Shown in pieces: positions 16,678 through 25,449 of a DNA stretch of 64,000 bases. The DNA comes from Pleionea mediterranea. GTDB taxonomy: Bacteria > Pseudomonadota > Gammaproteobacteria > Enterobacterales > Kangiellaceae. The notes under the pieces were generated by a model that was given only the letters and a program-made list of their open reading frames with translations, searched no databases and was not told where the DNA came from. How positions within the stretch are numbered: the first letter of the stretch is position 1; each line of letters begins with the position of its first letter. The position numbers and the translations under genes were made by a program. The stretch covers positions 121,523 to 185,522 of the forward strand of contig NZ_QGGU01000004.1 of NCBI RefSeq assembly GCF_003148745.1, given 5' to 3'.

Positions 16678-18360
16678 ATGATGGAAAAAACAGTGACTCC
16701 TTCGCGACTCTTTTTGATGGCGACAGCCCTTGCATTAACGGCTTGTCAGTCTGAAGTTGAGCATAAAACAGCAACGGATGCTGTCGCAAATACTCCAAAG
16801 CCCGAGGTAAATGTTCGTCCAAATGCGATTAAAGCGCATATTGATTTTTTAGCCGATGATCTACTCGAGGGGCGTGATACTGGCAGCAAGGGCTATGACA
16901 TAGCGGCGAATTATGTGGTGTCTCATTTTTCTCAATTTGACCTAAAACCGGCCGGTGACAACGGTGGCTACACCCAGCAAGTACGCTTCCGTCAACGATT
17001 GTTAAAACCCGACTCGGCCGTGTTGCAACTGCAAACATCAAACGGCGAAGTTAACTTCAGTTACCCCGATGAATTTATTACCGGTGGCAGCAGTGTGGCC
17101 ACTAGCCAGTCGATCAATGCGCCTCTGGTGTTTGTTGGTCATGGCATCAGCGCGCCGGAACTGAACCATGACGATTACGCGCAAGTGGACGTCACCGATA
17201 AGATTGTTGTGTTATTAACCGGCAAGCCGGGCAATTTACCGTCAGAAGAAGGCGCCCATTTTGCGTCGCGTTATCAGCGCGCCAAAGCGGCGGCAAAGCA
17301 CGGTGCAGTGGGTATGATTTATTTGCAAACACCGGAAGCTGAAAAGCGCTACAGCTATCAACGTATGCAAAAAAACGTCGATAAGCCATCGTTAAACTGG
17401 CTGGACGAACAAGGCGAGCCGGGCAACAGTATTCCGCAATTAAAAGGCGGTGCATTATTGAGTATGGAAGCATCAGAAAAGTTGATGCAGTCGGCACCGC
17501 AGGGTTATCAGGCGCTGGTCGAGATGGCCGAGTCTAAACAGCCTTTACCAACCTTTGCTCTGGGCTTTAGCGCCACCATTGCCAGTGAAACCGAGCATGA
17601 TGAAATAACCAGTGCTAATGTGGCAGGCATTGTTGAAGGAACCGATCCGGAATTAAAAAACGAGTATGTGGTGTATACCGCGCATCTTGATCACATTGGT
17701 GGGCATCATACCGACGGTGACAGCGATCACATCAATAATGGCGCGCTGGATAACGCCAGTGGCACGGCCATTATGCTCGAAACGGCAAGACTGTTTGCTG
17801 AAAACCCGACCAAACGGTCGATTTTATTTGTTGCGGTAACGGCAGAAGAAAAAGGGCTGCTTGGCTCCGATTATTACGCGCAAAACCCCACCGTACCGGT
17901 GGAGCAAATGGTGGCGAATGTAAATCTTGATATGCCGTTGATATTGTATCCCATAGGTGATGTGATTGCCTTTGGTGCCGAGCATTCCACCATGGGTGAT
18001 TTTGTTCAGCATGCGGTTGAAAAGATCGGCTTGCAGTTATCGCCGGATCCTATGCCAGAGCAAAATATTTTTGTTCGATCCGATCATTACTCTTTCGTTA
18101 AGCAAGGTGTGCCATCGGTATTTTTAGTACCTGGTTTTAAATCGCTGGATGAGTCTGTTAACGGCGGAGAAATCTTTAAAAAGTTTTTTGCCGAGCATTA
18201 TCATCAGCCCAGTGACGAAGCGACGTTACCGATTGATTATCAGGCGGGGGCACGTTTTACCAAAGTAAATTATTTGATCGGTAAGGAAATTGCCAACAGC
18301 GCCTCGCGCCCACAATGGAAAGAAGGTGATTTCTTTGGCGACACCTTTGGTAAACGTTAA
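16678..18360 (+). CDS. M28-family metallopeptidase lipoprotein with PA domain
   Basis: 560 residues; ATG 16678 is followed at once by a second ATG (16681). The leader ends in a lipobox (ALTAC, Cys about 22). A PA-type insert (about 140-250, VFVGHGISAPELNHDDY...) interrupts the N-terminal part. The di-zinc aminopeptidase core shows VYTAHLDHIG (about 330), NNGALDNASGTA (about 352), TAEEKGLLGSDYYA (about 388), VNLDMP and a late His (HYHQPSDE). This is the pattern of bacterial M28 aminopeptidases such as those that release N-terminal residues from peptides. It is transcribed alone and closed by a strong terminator. Confidence 0.92.
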   Translation: MMEKTVTPSRLFLMATALALTACQSEVEHKTATDAVANTPKPEVNVRPNAIKAHIDFLADDLLEGRDTGSKGYDIAANYVVSHFSQFDLKPAGDNGGYTQQVRFRQRLLKPDSAVLQLQTSNGEVNFSYPDEFITGGSSVATSQSINAPLVFVGHGISAPELNHDDYAQVDVTDKIVVLLTGKPGNLPSEEGAHFASRYQRAKAAAKHGAVGMIYLQTPEAEKRYSYQRMQKNVDKPSLNWLDEQGEPGNSIPQLKGGALLSMEASEKLMQSAPQGYQALVEMAESKQPLPTFALGFSATIASETEHDEITSANVAGIVEGTDPELKNEYVVYTAHLDHIGGHHTDGDSDHINNGALDNASGTAIMLETARLFAENPTKRSILFVAVTAEEKGLLGSDYYAQNPTVPVEQMVANVNLDMPLILYPIGDVIAFGAEHSTMGDFVQHAVEKIGLQLSPDPMPEQNIFVRSDHYSFVKQGVPSVFLVPGFKSLDESVNGGEIFKKFFAEHYHQPSDEATLPIDYQAGARFTKVNYLIGKEIANSASRPQWKEGDFFGDTFGKR

Positions 18361-18425
18361 TTTATCAGGGCGTTTATTATTAGAATAGATTGATATTCAA
18401 GGCTTAAAATGTTGTCACCAATAAA

Positions 18426-18455
18426 AACCGATGCTCAAAAGGCATCGGTTTTTTT
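18426..18455 (+). terminator. Rho-independent terminator after the M28 peptidase gene
   Basis: AACCGATGC and GCATCGGTT make a perfect 9-bp stem with a 7-base loop, followed by five further T residues. Confidence 0.9.
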
Positions 18456-18511
18456 GTGGGAATGGCACTCATCGTTTTCAGTTAGACGGAAGCAATACCC
18501 ATAAATAATCG

Positions 18512-19516
18512 CTAACGATTGACCGTTGGATCGATGGCCCATTTTTGACTGTACCCTGAAGATGCCGTGGTCAACAGGTGATTATTCGCTTGATCAAACG
18601 CAACCGACCAGACAATTGCCCCCACCGGTTTCCAGCTGTCTCTAACCTCGGCTTTAAAGTGTTGCAGCTTTTTGCCGTTTCGGGTTGACCAGAGCACTAT
18701 GTCGCGATCCGGTGCGCCCGTGGCTATCAGGGTTGCATCATCGGAAAATGCCGCTGCGGTTGTTATGTATTCCCTGGGTTTTAATTGCAATCGGGTGCGC
18801 TCGGAACCGTTGGTCAGATCCCAGACAATTGCATTACCGCGTGTGCCGGATGTAAACGCAAACCGCCCTTGCCGCTCAAGCCTGACCAGGGTTACTCGCG
18901 ATTCATGTTCGAAAATGTATTTCGGTTGCCCTGTCTGGGTGTTCCACAATATGGCGCGGCCATCACTGGCACCGGTGAGTGCCCATAATCCGTTTGGTGA
19001 AAGGTCAACCGAGGCAATGGGCTCAACCCGGTGGCCGGTAAACTCAAGGCGTCGCCCGGTTTCTAGGCTAATGTGAACAGCGGTGCCATTGCGCAAGCCC
19101 AGTAAAGCAAACCGGCCTAAATCAGACAGGGCAACCTGGGAAATGCGCGCGGGTGCCTGCCAGTAACCGTAGGGTTTGCCGGTGTTGGTATTCCAGATGA
19201 CAAAGGTGCGATCGTCAGCGGTGATGGCACGACTGCCATCGGGTGAGATATCACTGGCGATAATGGCGGAGTCGGGAGAATCATTGTGTTGCCACTGGAA
19301 CAATTTTTCATTGCGCTCCAGATCCCAAAAGGCGGCCTTATGATTGACCGAGCTGATCACCGCAAATCGGCCATCATCGGACACAGAAGCATCGTAAGTG
19401 CCTACTGCGGCATGTTGCCAGGTAGCAACGGCCGGCGGCGTCTTTTCACAGCCAGATAGCGCCAAAACACAGATAATCAGCCCATAAAGCGGTATATTCT
19501 TCACATTTTTACTCAT
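18512..19516 (-). CDS. WD40-repeat lipoprotein
   Basis: The frame is open from GTG 19537 and ATG 19531; ATG 19516 (MSKNVKNIPLYG) gives the most compact lipoprotein signal, ending in lipobox LALSGC, for 334 residues. The mature protein is a run of WD40-type blades seen as repeated S(D/P)xGRxA...xxWDL or ...IWNTNTGxP elements (for example GRFAVISSVNHKAAFWDL, GSRAITADDRTFVIWNTNT, GLWALTGASDGRAILWNT, GRFAFTSGTRGNAIVWDL and ATLIATGAPDRDIVLWST). It is probably anchored in a membrane facing the periplasm. A scaffold or assembly role is typical of such propellers, but the partner is unknown. Confidence 0.8.
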   Translation of the reverse strand: MSKNVKNIPLYGLIICVLALSGCEKTPPAVATWQHAAVGTYDASVSDDGRFAVISSVNHKAAFWDLERNEKLFQWQHNDSPDSAIIASDISPDGSRAITADDRTFVIWNTNTGKPYGYWQAPARISQVALSDLGRFALLGLRNGTAVHISLETGRRLEFTGHRVEPIASVDLSPNGLWALTGASDGRAILWNTQTGQPKYIFEHESRVTLVRLERQGRFAFTSGTRGNAIVWDLTNGSERTRLQLKPREYITTAAAFSDDATLIATGAPDRDIVLWSTRNGKKLQHFKAEVRDSWKPVGAIVWSVAFDQANNHLLTTASSGYSQKWAIDPTVNR

Positions 19517-19619
19517 TGCCAAGACAGCCATAGCCACATCGTTTGGATTTTCAATCAGATATCGTTAGACTGCGGGTCTAACTTTAATAAATTCATTTAC
19601 TTACTGTAGGGGAAAACCT

Positions 19620-20396
19620 GTGAAAAAACTAATTTCTGTTGCCGTTCTTTCGGCGCTGATGGCCGGATGTAATCAGGACGGAGCGAATAAGGCTGCGGAA
19701 AAAGCGGCAGAGCCAAAAACAGATCTGGAAAAGCAAAGCTATTCCATGGGCGCATTGTACAGCTCTCGCATTACTCAAGACCTGAGTAAAAACAACATCG
19801 AGATCAACAAAGACATGCTGCGTCAGGGCTTTCTGGACGGTCTGGAAGGTAAAGCTGTAATGGATGATGAGCAAATGAATCAGCAGATGATGGCGTTTCA
19901 GCAAAATGTTCAACAAGCCATGCAAGCAAAGCAGCAACAAGAAGTTAAAAAAAATAAAGCCGATGGCGCTGCTTACATTGCGAAAATGGTAAAAGAAGAT
20001 GACACCATTAAAGCCGCTGAAAGTGGCAGTGGGTTGCATTTTAAAGTGCTTGAAGAAGGCGATAAAGAAAATTACCCCGCAGCTACCGATGAAGTACGCG
20101 TACACTACACAGGTACATTAATTGATGGCACTCAATTCGACAGCTCTGTGGAACGTGGCGAGCCGATTAATTTCCCACTGAATCGAGTCATTCCAGGCTG
20201 GACCGAAGGTGTGCAATTAATGAGTAAAGGCGCCAAGTACCGTTTCTACATCCCATCGGATCTGGCTTACAGCGATCAAGGCCGTCCGGGAACCATTCCT
20301 GGTGGCGCGACATTAGTGTTCGATGTTGAGTTGCTGGAAATCAATCCGGAAACTGAGCAACAGGCACAAAAACAGCCTGAAGAAGCGCAGCAGTAA
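19620..20396 (+). CDS. FKBP-type peptidyl-prolyl cis-trans isomerase (FkpA/Mip-like) lipoprotein
   Basis: 258 residues from GTG 19620 (AGGGGAAAAC upstream). The lipobox is LSALMAGC. An FKBP N-terminal dimerisation helix region (about 30-125, SYSMGALYSSRI, LRQGFLDGLEGK) and the C-terminal FKBP catalytic domain follow (about 150-240: VRVHYTGTLIDGTQFDSSVERG, VIPGWTEGVQLM, YRFYIPSDLAYS, IPGGATLVFDVELLEI). Active-site aromatics and the Asp-Ser pair are present. It should assist folding of periplasmic proteins. The Gln/Glu-rich tail is low complexity. The next gene begins 6 bp after the stop. Confidence 0.93.
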   Translation: MKKLISVAVLSALMAGCNQDGANKAAEKAAEPKTDLEKQSYSMGALYSSRITQDLSKNNIEINKDMLRQGFLDGLEGKAVMDDEQMNQQMMAFQQNVQQAMQAKQQQEVKKNKADGAAYIAKMVKEDDTIKAAESGSGLHFKVLEEGDKENYPAATDEVRVHYTGTLIDGTQFDSSVERGEPINFPLNRVIPGWTEGVQLMSKGAKYRFYIPSDLAYSDQGRPGTIPGGATLVFDVELLEINPETEQQAQKQPEEAQQ

Positions 20397-20402
20397 ACTC
20401 CG

Positions 20403-20735
20403 ATGACGGAACAGTCGCGGCTAACCACGTTTAAAGCGTTTTGGCCGTTTTACCTGAGCCAACACCGCAGCAAGACCTGCCGTTTACTGCACTACGCTGG
20501 AACGGCAGCTTCAATTGCGTTGCTATCGGCGTTATTGGCTTTAGGTCAGTGGTATTGGCTCTGGTTGCCTTTGGTAACAGGCTACGCTCCGGCTTGGATT
20601 GGCCATGCGCTGTTTGAGCGCAATAAGCCCGCGACCTTTGAGTATCCGCTGTATTCATTTGCGGCGGATTTTAAAATGTTTTACTTTGCTATCACAGGTC
20701 GTCTGGCTGATGAATTAAAACAGCTGGATAGTTGA
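20403..20735 (+). CDS. Mpo1-like (DUF962) membrane protein
   Basis: 110 residues. The pattern FWPFYLSQHRSKTCRLLHYAGT, then APAWIGHALFERNKPATFEYPLYSFAADFKMF, is that of DUF962/Mpo1-like proteins. The conserved His residues (in LSQHR, LHYAG and IGHAL) match the Fe-binding His cluster of the yeast 2-hydroxy fatty-acid dioxygenase Mpo1. Two hydrophobic segments lie between. It begins 6 bp after the FKBP gene, so it is co-transcribed. The enzymatic activity is inferred from the yeast homologue only. Confidence 0.85.
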   Translation: MTEQSRLTTFKAFWPFYLSQHRSKTCRLLHYAGTAASIALLSALLALGQWYWLWLPLVTGYAPAWIGHALFERNKPATFEYPLYSFAADFKMFYFAITGRLADELKQLDS

Positions 20736-20781
20736 TTTAAACTTTGAGATTTAACTTAATTGAAGAGTTTAAAGAATACAT

Positions 20782-20809
20782 AAAAAAAGGGTCATCAGAC
20801 CCTTTTTTT
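20782..20809. terminator. Bidirectional Rho-independent terminator
   Basis: AAAAAAAGGGTC pairs perfectly with GACCCTTTTTTT around an ATCA loop. The A- and T-runs let it work for the FKBP/Mpo1-like unit on the + strand and the ABM/rsd unit on the minus strand. Confidence 0.92.
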
Positions 20810-20838
20810 ATGATTGAACGAAAGTACTGACACAGCGA

Positions 20839-21126
20839 CTAGCGGCTGCTTTTTAATATTGTGATGGTTTCATCGTTAAGCATTAATGGCGCAAGTTCTT
20901 CAGTTAATACTTTGCGCTCCTCACTTTTGTCCCAAAGCTCCCAGTTTTCCAGAGTATCCCAGGCAGCAATAATGACAATTTTATCGTTGTCGTTTAAATC
21001 GAAGTAAAGTTCTCCGCCCATAAAGCCTGTTTTGCGCGCGGCTTCTTTTTTCGCTTTACGGATAACCGTGGCGTACTCGTCGAAACTATCGGGCTTAAGC
21101 TGGCGTTCTATAATGACTCGAATCAT
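20839..21126 (-). CDS. Antibiotic biosynthesis monooxygenase (ABM)-domain protein
   Basis: 95 residues forming a single ABM/ferredoxin-like alpha-beta barrel domain: IRVIIERQLKPDSFDEYATV at the N-terminus, then FMGGELYFDLNDNDKIVIIAAWDTLENWELW, then HTH-free helices to the end. Small ABM proteins include cofactor-free oxygenases and stress proteins; nothing here identifies the substrate. It follows rsd by 15 bp on the same strand and ends before the shared terminator. Confidence 0.8.
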   Translation of the reverse strand: MIRVIIERQLKPDSFDEYATVIRKAKKEAARKTGFMGGELYFDLNDNDKIVIIAAWDTLENWELWDKSEERKVLTEELAPLMLNDETITILKSSR

Positions 21127-21141
21127 CTTTATTCGTCTCTC

Positions 21142-21585
21142 CTAATGATGAACCGACAAGGTATCTATCAATTGATCTTCCATTTCAACACGGGCAGCAA
21201 TGGCTTCGCCAAGAGTGGATAAATCGGAATCCAGTTCAGACATAAGCGCATCATTTGCTTTGTCATCGGAATATTTATCATTAAAGTCCACCACTATATC
21301 GGTGGTTTCACTGATTTTAGGGAATAGATCTTTAAGCAACTGCAATGACTCATCACCGGTTTTATCACACAGGCTGACCACCTGTTCGTAAACTTCGAAA
21401 TGACCGGCAGAAACATAGTCGATAAGAATATCGCAGAACTGATTGATCTGGGAGATATCCGGCAGAATTTGGCTTTTGCGTTTGCCTGTCAGGCGACAAT
21501 ACAATACCAGCAACTCGCTTCGTTCCGCTAACCAGCGTTCGATTACCGTTTGAGTTCTGGAATCCTGTTTAACAGAATTCAGCAT
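21142..21585 (-). CDS. rsd: Rsd/AlgQ family anti-sigma-70 factor
   Basis: 147 residues matching Rsd: IERWLAERSELLVLYCRLTGK, then INQFCDILIDYVSAGHFEVYEQV (the YVSAGHF motif is diagnostic), then LGEAIAARVEMEDQLI near the C-terminus. Rsd binds region 4 of the housekeeping sigma factor RpoD and favours alternative sigma use in stationary phase. ATG 21585 is preceded by a GA-rich ribosome-binding site (GGGGAAAG). It leads a two-gene unit with the ABM protein. Confidence 0.9.
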   Translation of the reverse strand: MLNSVKQDSRTQTVIERWLAERSELLVLYCRLTGKRKSQILPDISQINQFCDILIDYVSAGHFEVYEQVVSLCDKTGDESLQLLKDLFPKISETTDIVVDFNDKYSDDKANDALMSELDSDLSTLGEAIAARVEMEDQLIDTLSVHH

Positions 21586-21859
21586 ATCTTTCCCCTCAGT
21601 TCTTATGCTTTTTTGAGTCAGACAGTTAATGCCGTTAACATCCTTTTTATCATATTCAATGGCAATCGCAAAGTATTTAGCGTGCGGGCAGAATGGATTT
21701 ATTCTAAGCTAATGACTAAGACGTTGTGACGTAATCGAGTTGTCCTTTGATCCATGCATAATAATGACAGTTGATTTTGCGTGTTAAAGCGCAACTTGTA
21801 TAAGAAACTAAAGGGCTCGTTTTTAGAATATAAACTGAATAAAAAGTATTGCGATAATA

Positions 21860-23800
21860 ATGAAAAAAAAAGTAATGAAAATAAGTTTGACCCACTGGAC
21901 GGTTATTTTACTGCTTTGCTTATTGGTACTGCCTTCGGCGATTGATTGGTTATACAAGGTATCCGGGCAGTATCCTCAGGGAATTAATCAGGTTTGGCTG
22001 GAGTTGAAAGTACTGGTGATCACATTGGTACTGCTGTCGTTTCCGCTTTATTTATTATTAAGTCGGATTCACCTGAAAGAGACCCAGTCTTACGATACCC
22101 GCCGAAACGTTGCAGAATTGATTGATCACGCTGCCGATATCATTTTAATCACCCGACCAAATGGTCAAATCATTAATGCCAATCGAAAAGCCTGTCAGAT
22201 GCTCGGTTATTCCATTGAGCAGTTAAAATCCATGAGTAATATGGATCTGGATGTTGAGTGCACCTTATACCGTACTCCGAAAATGCATCAGCAACTTTAC
22301 AGCGGAAAAACGGTCACCTTTGAAAGCAGTTATTGCACCGCTAATGGTGAACGTTTACCTGTTGAAAACCATGTGTCGGTGGCTGGCTGGATGGAAGATA
22401 CCCACTATCTTGAAATTGCCCGCGATATTACGCAGCGACGAAAAGTCGAGCAAGAATTACATGCCTCAAAAGAAGCGCTGGAGCGAGTGAGGAATCGACT
22501 TGAAACGCGTATGCAGGAGCGTACCGAAAAGTTGGTGCAAGAAGTTCAAAAACGAGAACTGACCGAAAAACGAATTTATGAAATACGGTTGTTATTGGAG
22601 AATCTGGTTAACTCCATGCCATCGGTTATTATTTCGCTGGATGACAAATTAAAAGTAACGCAATGGAATCTTGAAGCAGAAAAAATATTTGGCATTTTAG
22701 AAGGCGCTGCATTGGGGCAGGTGATTGTGCAGTTATTACCACAGTTTAAACCGATCATTTTTCGACTGATGAGAAACAGCGATAACGGACAATCGGCACT
22801 TAATGAAACCATCAATATAGAGCTGGATAATATGAAGCGCCAATTTAACGTGATGCTTTATCCGTTAAGTCAGGCATCGGGCTCCGACTCGCCCGGCGTG
22901 GTGATCCGGCTGGATGATATTACCGAAAAAGCCCACTTCGATGAAATGTTGGTGCAAACTGAAAAGATGTTATCGCTGGGTGGGCTGGCCGCTGGCATGG
23001 CTCATGAAATTAATAATCCATTGGGAGCCATTTTGCAGAGTACGCAAAATATTCGTCGCCGTTTATCGCCAACCTTTGAACGCAATTTACAAATTTCAGA
23101 ATCGTTGGATCTTGAATTCGATAAAGTGGTGGCGTATTTAAAACAGCAAAAAATTTATGATGCATTAACGGCGATTAAAGAAGCCGGAGAACGCGCGGCA
23201 ACCATTGTTTCGGATATGCTGAGTTTTGCTCGTCCCAGTCACGGTGAAAGTACTCTGGTGGATGTAGTGGAAGTACTGGAATCTTCCATTCGCCTGGCGG
23301 AAAAAGATTACAATCAACAGCGTCAATTTGATTTTCGCAATATTCAGGTTGAAAAGAACTTTGCTGAAAACTTGCCAAAAATAAAGGCGCAAAAAAATCA
23401 ATTAAGTCAGGTATTGTTGAACTTACTGGTTAATGCCGCTCAGGCATTAGCGACGCAAAAAGATAATCCCAAGCCAACCATCTGGGTATCTGCTGCCGTT
23501 GGCAGTTATAACTTGAGAATTGATATTAAAGACAATGGCCCGGGGATGAATGAGCAAACTCGTAAGCGAGTGTTTGAACCCTTTTTTACCACAAAAAATG
23601 AAGGAAAGGGCACCGGACTTGGGTTATCGGTGTCCTACTTTATTATCAGTGAGCAGCTCGGTGGTAATTTACGGGTGGAGTCGGAAGTTGGGCATGGAAC
23701 TTGTTTTACTATACAAATTCCCATTAAGCGACAAGCGCAAAAATCACCTAAACAGGATCCCGGCGATGAGCAAATCCAGTTACCATTTGATGGTGTATAG
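21860..23800 (+). CDS. Membrane-anchored PAS-PAS sensor histidine kinase
   Basis: 646 residues. Two TM helices (about 12-27 and 51-68) are followed by a PAS domain (about 88-205, NVAELIDHAADIILITRPNG), a coiled coil (about 200-245), a second PAS (about 248-360) and a phosphotransfer domain with His382 in AAGMAHEINNPLG. The HATPase domain is complete: N box NLLVNAAQAL, G1 DNGPGMNEQ, F box VFEPFFTTK and G2 GKGTGLGLSV. The HEINNP-type H box places it with NtrB-like kinases. No response regulator gene is adjacent, so the partner is elsewhere. A 274-bp spacer separates it from divergent rsd. Confidence 0.9.
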   Translation: MKKKVMKISLTHWTVILLLCLLVLPSAIDWLYKVSGQYPQGINQVWLELKVLVITLVLLSFPLYLLLSRIHLKETQSYDTRRNVAELIDHAADIILITRPNGQIINANRKACQMLGYSIEQLKSMSNMDLDVECTLYRTPKMHQQLYSGKTVTFESSYCTANGERLPVENHVSVAGWMEDTHYLEIARDITQRRKVEQELHASKEALERVRNRLETRMQERTEKLVQEVQKRELTEKRIYEIRLLLENLVNSMPSVIISLDDKLKVTQWNLEAEKIFGILEGAALGQVIVQLLPQFKPIIFRLMRNSDNGQSALNETINIELDNMKRQFNVMLYPLSQASGSDSPGVVIRLDDITEKAHFDEMLVQTEKMLSLGGLAAGMAHEINNPLGAILQSTQNIRRRLSPTFERNLQISESLDLEFDKVVAYLKQQKIYDALTAIKEAGERAATIVSDMLSFARPSHGESTLVDVVEVLESSIRLAEKDYNQQRQFDFRNIQVEKNFAENLPKIKAQKNQLSQVLLNLLVNAAQALATQKDNPKPTIWVSAAVGSYNLRIDIKDNGPGMNEQTRKRVFEPFFTTKNEGKGTGLGLSVSYFIISEQLGGNLRVESEVGHGTCFTIQIPIKRQAQKSPKQDPGDEQIQLPFDGV

Positions 23801-23909
23801 AGGGGCTTAAGCCTTTATTGAAAAGCGTTTTGGGTTCCAATGAATAATAACCTTAAGCAGAATTAAGGAAAACTAAACTTAATGCTAACCAAGCCAGGGG
23901 TATTTATAA

Positions 23910-23943
23910 GCAAGAGCTATGTACAGGCAAGAACTATGTACAA
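23910..23943. repeat. 17-bp tandem duplication between convergent genes
   Basis: GCAAGAGCTATGTACAG (23910-23926) is followed directly by GCAAGAACTATGTACAA (23927-23943), just before the dsbB stop. Confidence 0.65.
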
Positions 23944-23958
23944 GTTAATGTTTGATTT

Positions 23959-24498
23959 TTAAAATGGTTTTCGTTGTTGCCAGCGAGTCCACAAGCCAAT
24001 CAAACAAAACAGCGCAAAACCGCAAAAGATAACCAGCATCCATTGTGGCATATTCAGCCATAAAAATTGCCAACCATCCTCTTTCGCGCATTCTCCCGAG
24101 CCTTGCATCACCACTTCAATCACTTCAAGAAACGGTAGCGCTTCCATCAAGTAATCCAACGCCGGGCCACAGGCAGGCACCAGATGTTCGGGCAAACTTT
24201 GTAACCAGACGTGTCGGCCAGCCAGTCCAATGCCAACTGCAGCGACTAACAAGCCAAGCGTAAAATAAATCCATTGCATGAACGACTCAGGCTTCGGTTT
24301 GTGCAGCGCTTTTAATAAAAATACGATACCGAATGCAATCACAATGACACGTTGAAAAATACAAAGCGGGCAGGGATCCAGATTATCCACATGCTGAAAA
24401 TAAAGCGCTGCGCCAATTAAACCAGCACAAAACAGCGCGATAAATAAATTAAATCGGCGCAAATGAATGATGGATGAAATACGGTCTGTTAACGTCAT
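23959..24498 (-). CDS. dsbB: Disulfide bond formation protein DsbB
   Basis: 179 residues, four TM helices. The first periplasmic loop holds the redox pair CPLC (after NLDP, about residue 42). The second loop holds the other pair, in VPACGP and GSGECAK. The quinone-binding Arg is present in CIFQR. DsbB reoxidises DsbA and passes electrons to quinone in the inner membrane. Its length and cysteine layout are canonical. dsbA is not in the window. Confidence 0.95.
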   Translation of the reverse strand: MTLTDRISSIIHLRRFNLFIALFCAGLIGAALYFQHVDNLDPCPLCIFQRVIVIAFGIVFLLKALHKPKPESFMQWIYFTLGLLVAAVGIGLAGRHVWLQSLPEHLVPACGPALDYLMEALPFLEVIEVVMQGSGECAKEDGWQFLWLNMPQWMLVIFCGFALFCLIGLWTRWQQRKPF

Positions 24499-24917
24499 GT
24501 GTTATTTATGTGAGTGAGTCGAATGGCTGAAAAGAATATCAAACCCGCGTCAAAATAACAGCTGTTTTGCAACTGCGTTATGAATTTTGTGGCTACACTA
24601 ATTACCATAAGCCGTTACTCAGCGTTAATAGTTAAATTAGATCGTTTATTTTTACCGACTTATTCGGTATAACAGACAATGTTTTCCGGTATAACAATTC
24701 CGGCATAACAGACAAAGCTCTGTTGACAATGAATAAACAGTCGATGTTCTTCATCGAGGCGATCAGCAAGCACATCGATGAGTAAAGCCGCCTAGCTCTA
24801 TTTCTAAAAGTCGGGGGCTATTGAAAGTTGATATTTTTTGTAAACCGGAAATTTTATTAGAAAACAATTTTTTATAGACAATGGAATGGTGTCAGTTAAA
24901 GCATGGAGGATCCCGTT
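24499..24917. other. Intergenic spacer with repeated CGGYATAACA motif
   Basis: No gene is seen. Three copies of CGGYATAACA occur at 24665, 24687 and 24701; the first and third extend to CGGYATAACAGACAA. They lie between divergent dsbB and the small gene at 24918, so they could be operator-like, or simply a local duplication. Promoters for both neighbours must lie here but are not clear. Confidence 0.4.
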
Positions 24918-25124
24918 ATGCTCACCAATATTATTTTGCCTAAAGGTTTGTACGAACTGCTGCCGGCTATTTATTTTTTAATTGCTGCCGGATTAGTGCT
25001 TTATGTGGAGCACAGCCTGAGCTGGGTGCCAGCGATAATTTTTGCTGCATGTGGGGCTGTTACATTGAAGTGGCGTCTGTCTGACCGGCGTAGAAACAGG
25101 GCTGCGTCTGAATCATCCCGCTGA
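24918..25124 (+). CDS. Small membrane protein of unknown function
   Basis: The ATG at 24918 has a strong GGAGGA seven bases upstream; the in-frame ATG at 24903 overlaps that ribosome-binding site and is rejected. The 68-residue product has two likely TM helices (about residues 11-29, AIYFLIAAGLVLYV, and 32-50, VPAIIFAACGAVTL) and a strongly basic tail (DRRRNRAAS). The excellent ribosome-binding site argues for real expression. Function unknown. Confidence 0.65.
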   Translation: MLTNIILPKGLYELLPAIYFLIAAGLVLYVEHSLSWVPAIIFAACGAVTLKWRLSDRRRNRAASESSR

Positions 25125-25203
25125 GTGTAGCAGTTTACTTTAAATCGGGTGTATCAAGCGATTAATAAGGGCTATAAATGAGCAGTTGAAAAAGCGGCGG
25201 ACA

Positions 25204-25228
25204 TAAAAAAGCCTCACTATTGTGAGGC
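25204..25228 (-). terminator. Rho-independent terminator on the minus strand
   Basis: GCCTCAC-TATT-GTGAGGC (25211-25228) is preceded by AAAAAA on the + strand, so on the minus strand it is a 7-bp stem followed by TTTTTT. It faces transcripts coming from tex, although it lies 220 bp past the tex stop codon. Confidence 0.75.
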
Positions 25229-25339
25229 CAGTAAAGGTTTTCCAGTCTGCAAGACCCGGTTACTCCGAGTTTCTTTGTATTCGCTAGCGCAAAAACTTTA
25301 TATCAAACCGTGATTTGCTATGCAAACAATTTTTTACAA

Positions 25340-25367
25340 CTTTTATTGTGCGATCGCACAATAAAAG
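25340..25367. repeat. Perfect 28-bp palindrome
   Basis: The half-site CTTTTATTGTGCGA (25340-25353) is followed without spacer by its exact reverse complement (25354-25367), centred on GCGATCGC. It lies 83 bp beyond the tex stop and 215 bp beyond the small + strand gene. It could be a symmetric protein-binding site, a converging terminator or a cruciform. Confidence 0.8.
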
Positions 25368-25449
25368 GCTAGTGAAAACTCGCTAACCTATTGTATTTTA
25401 TGCATAAACACTCGCTATTTGAGTATGAGATATGCAAATACTGAGTGCA

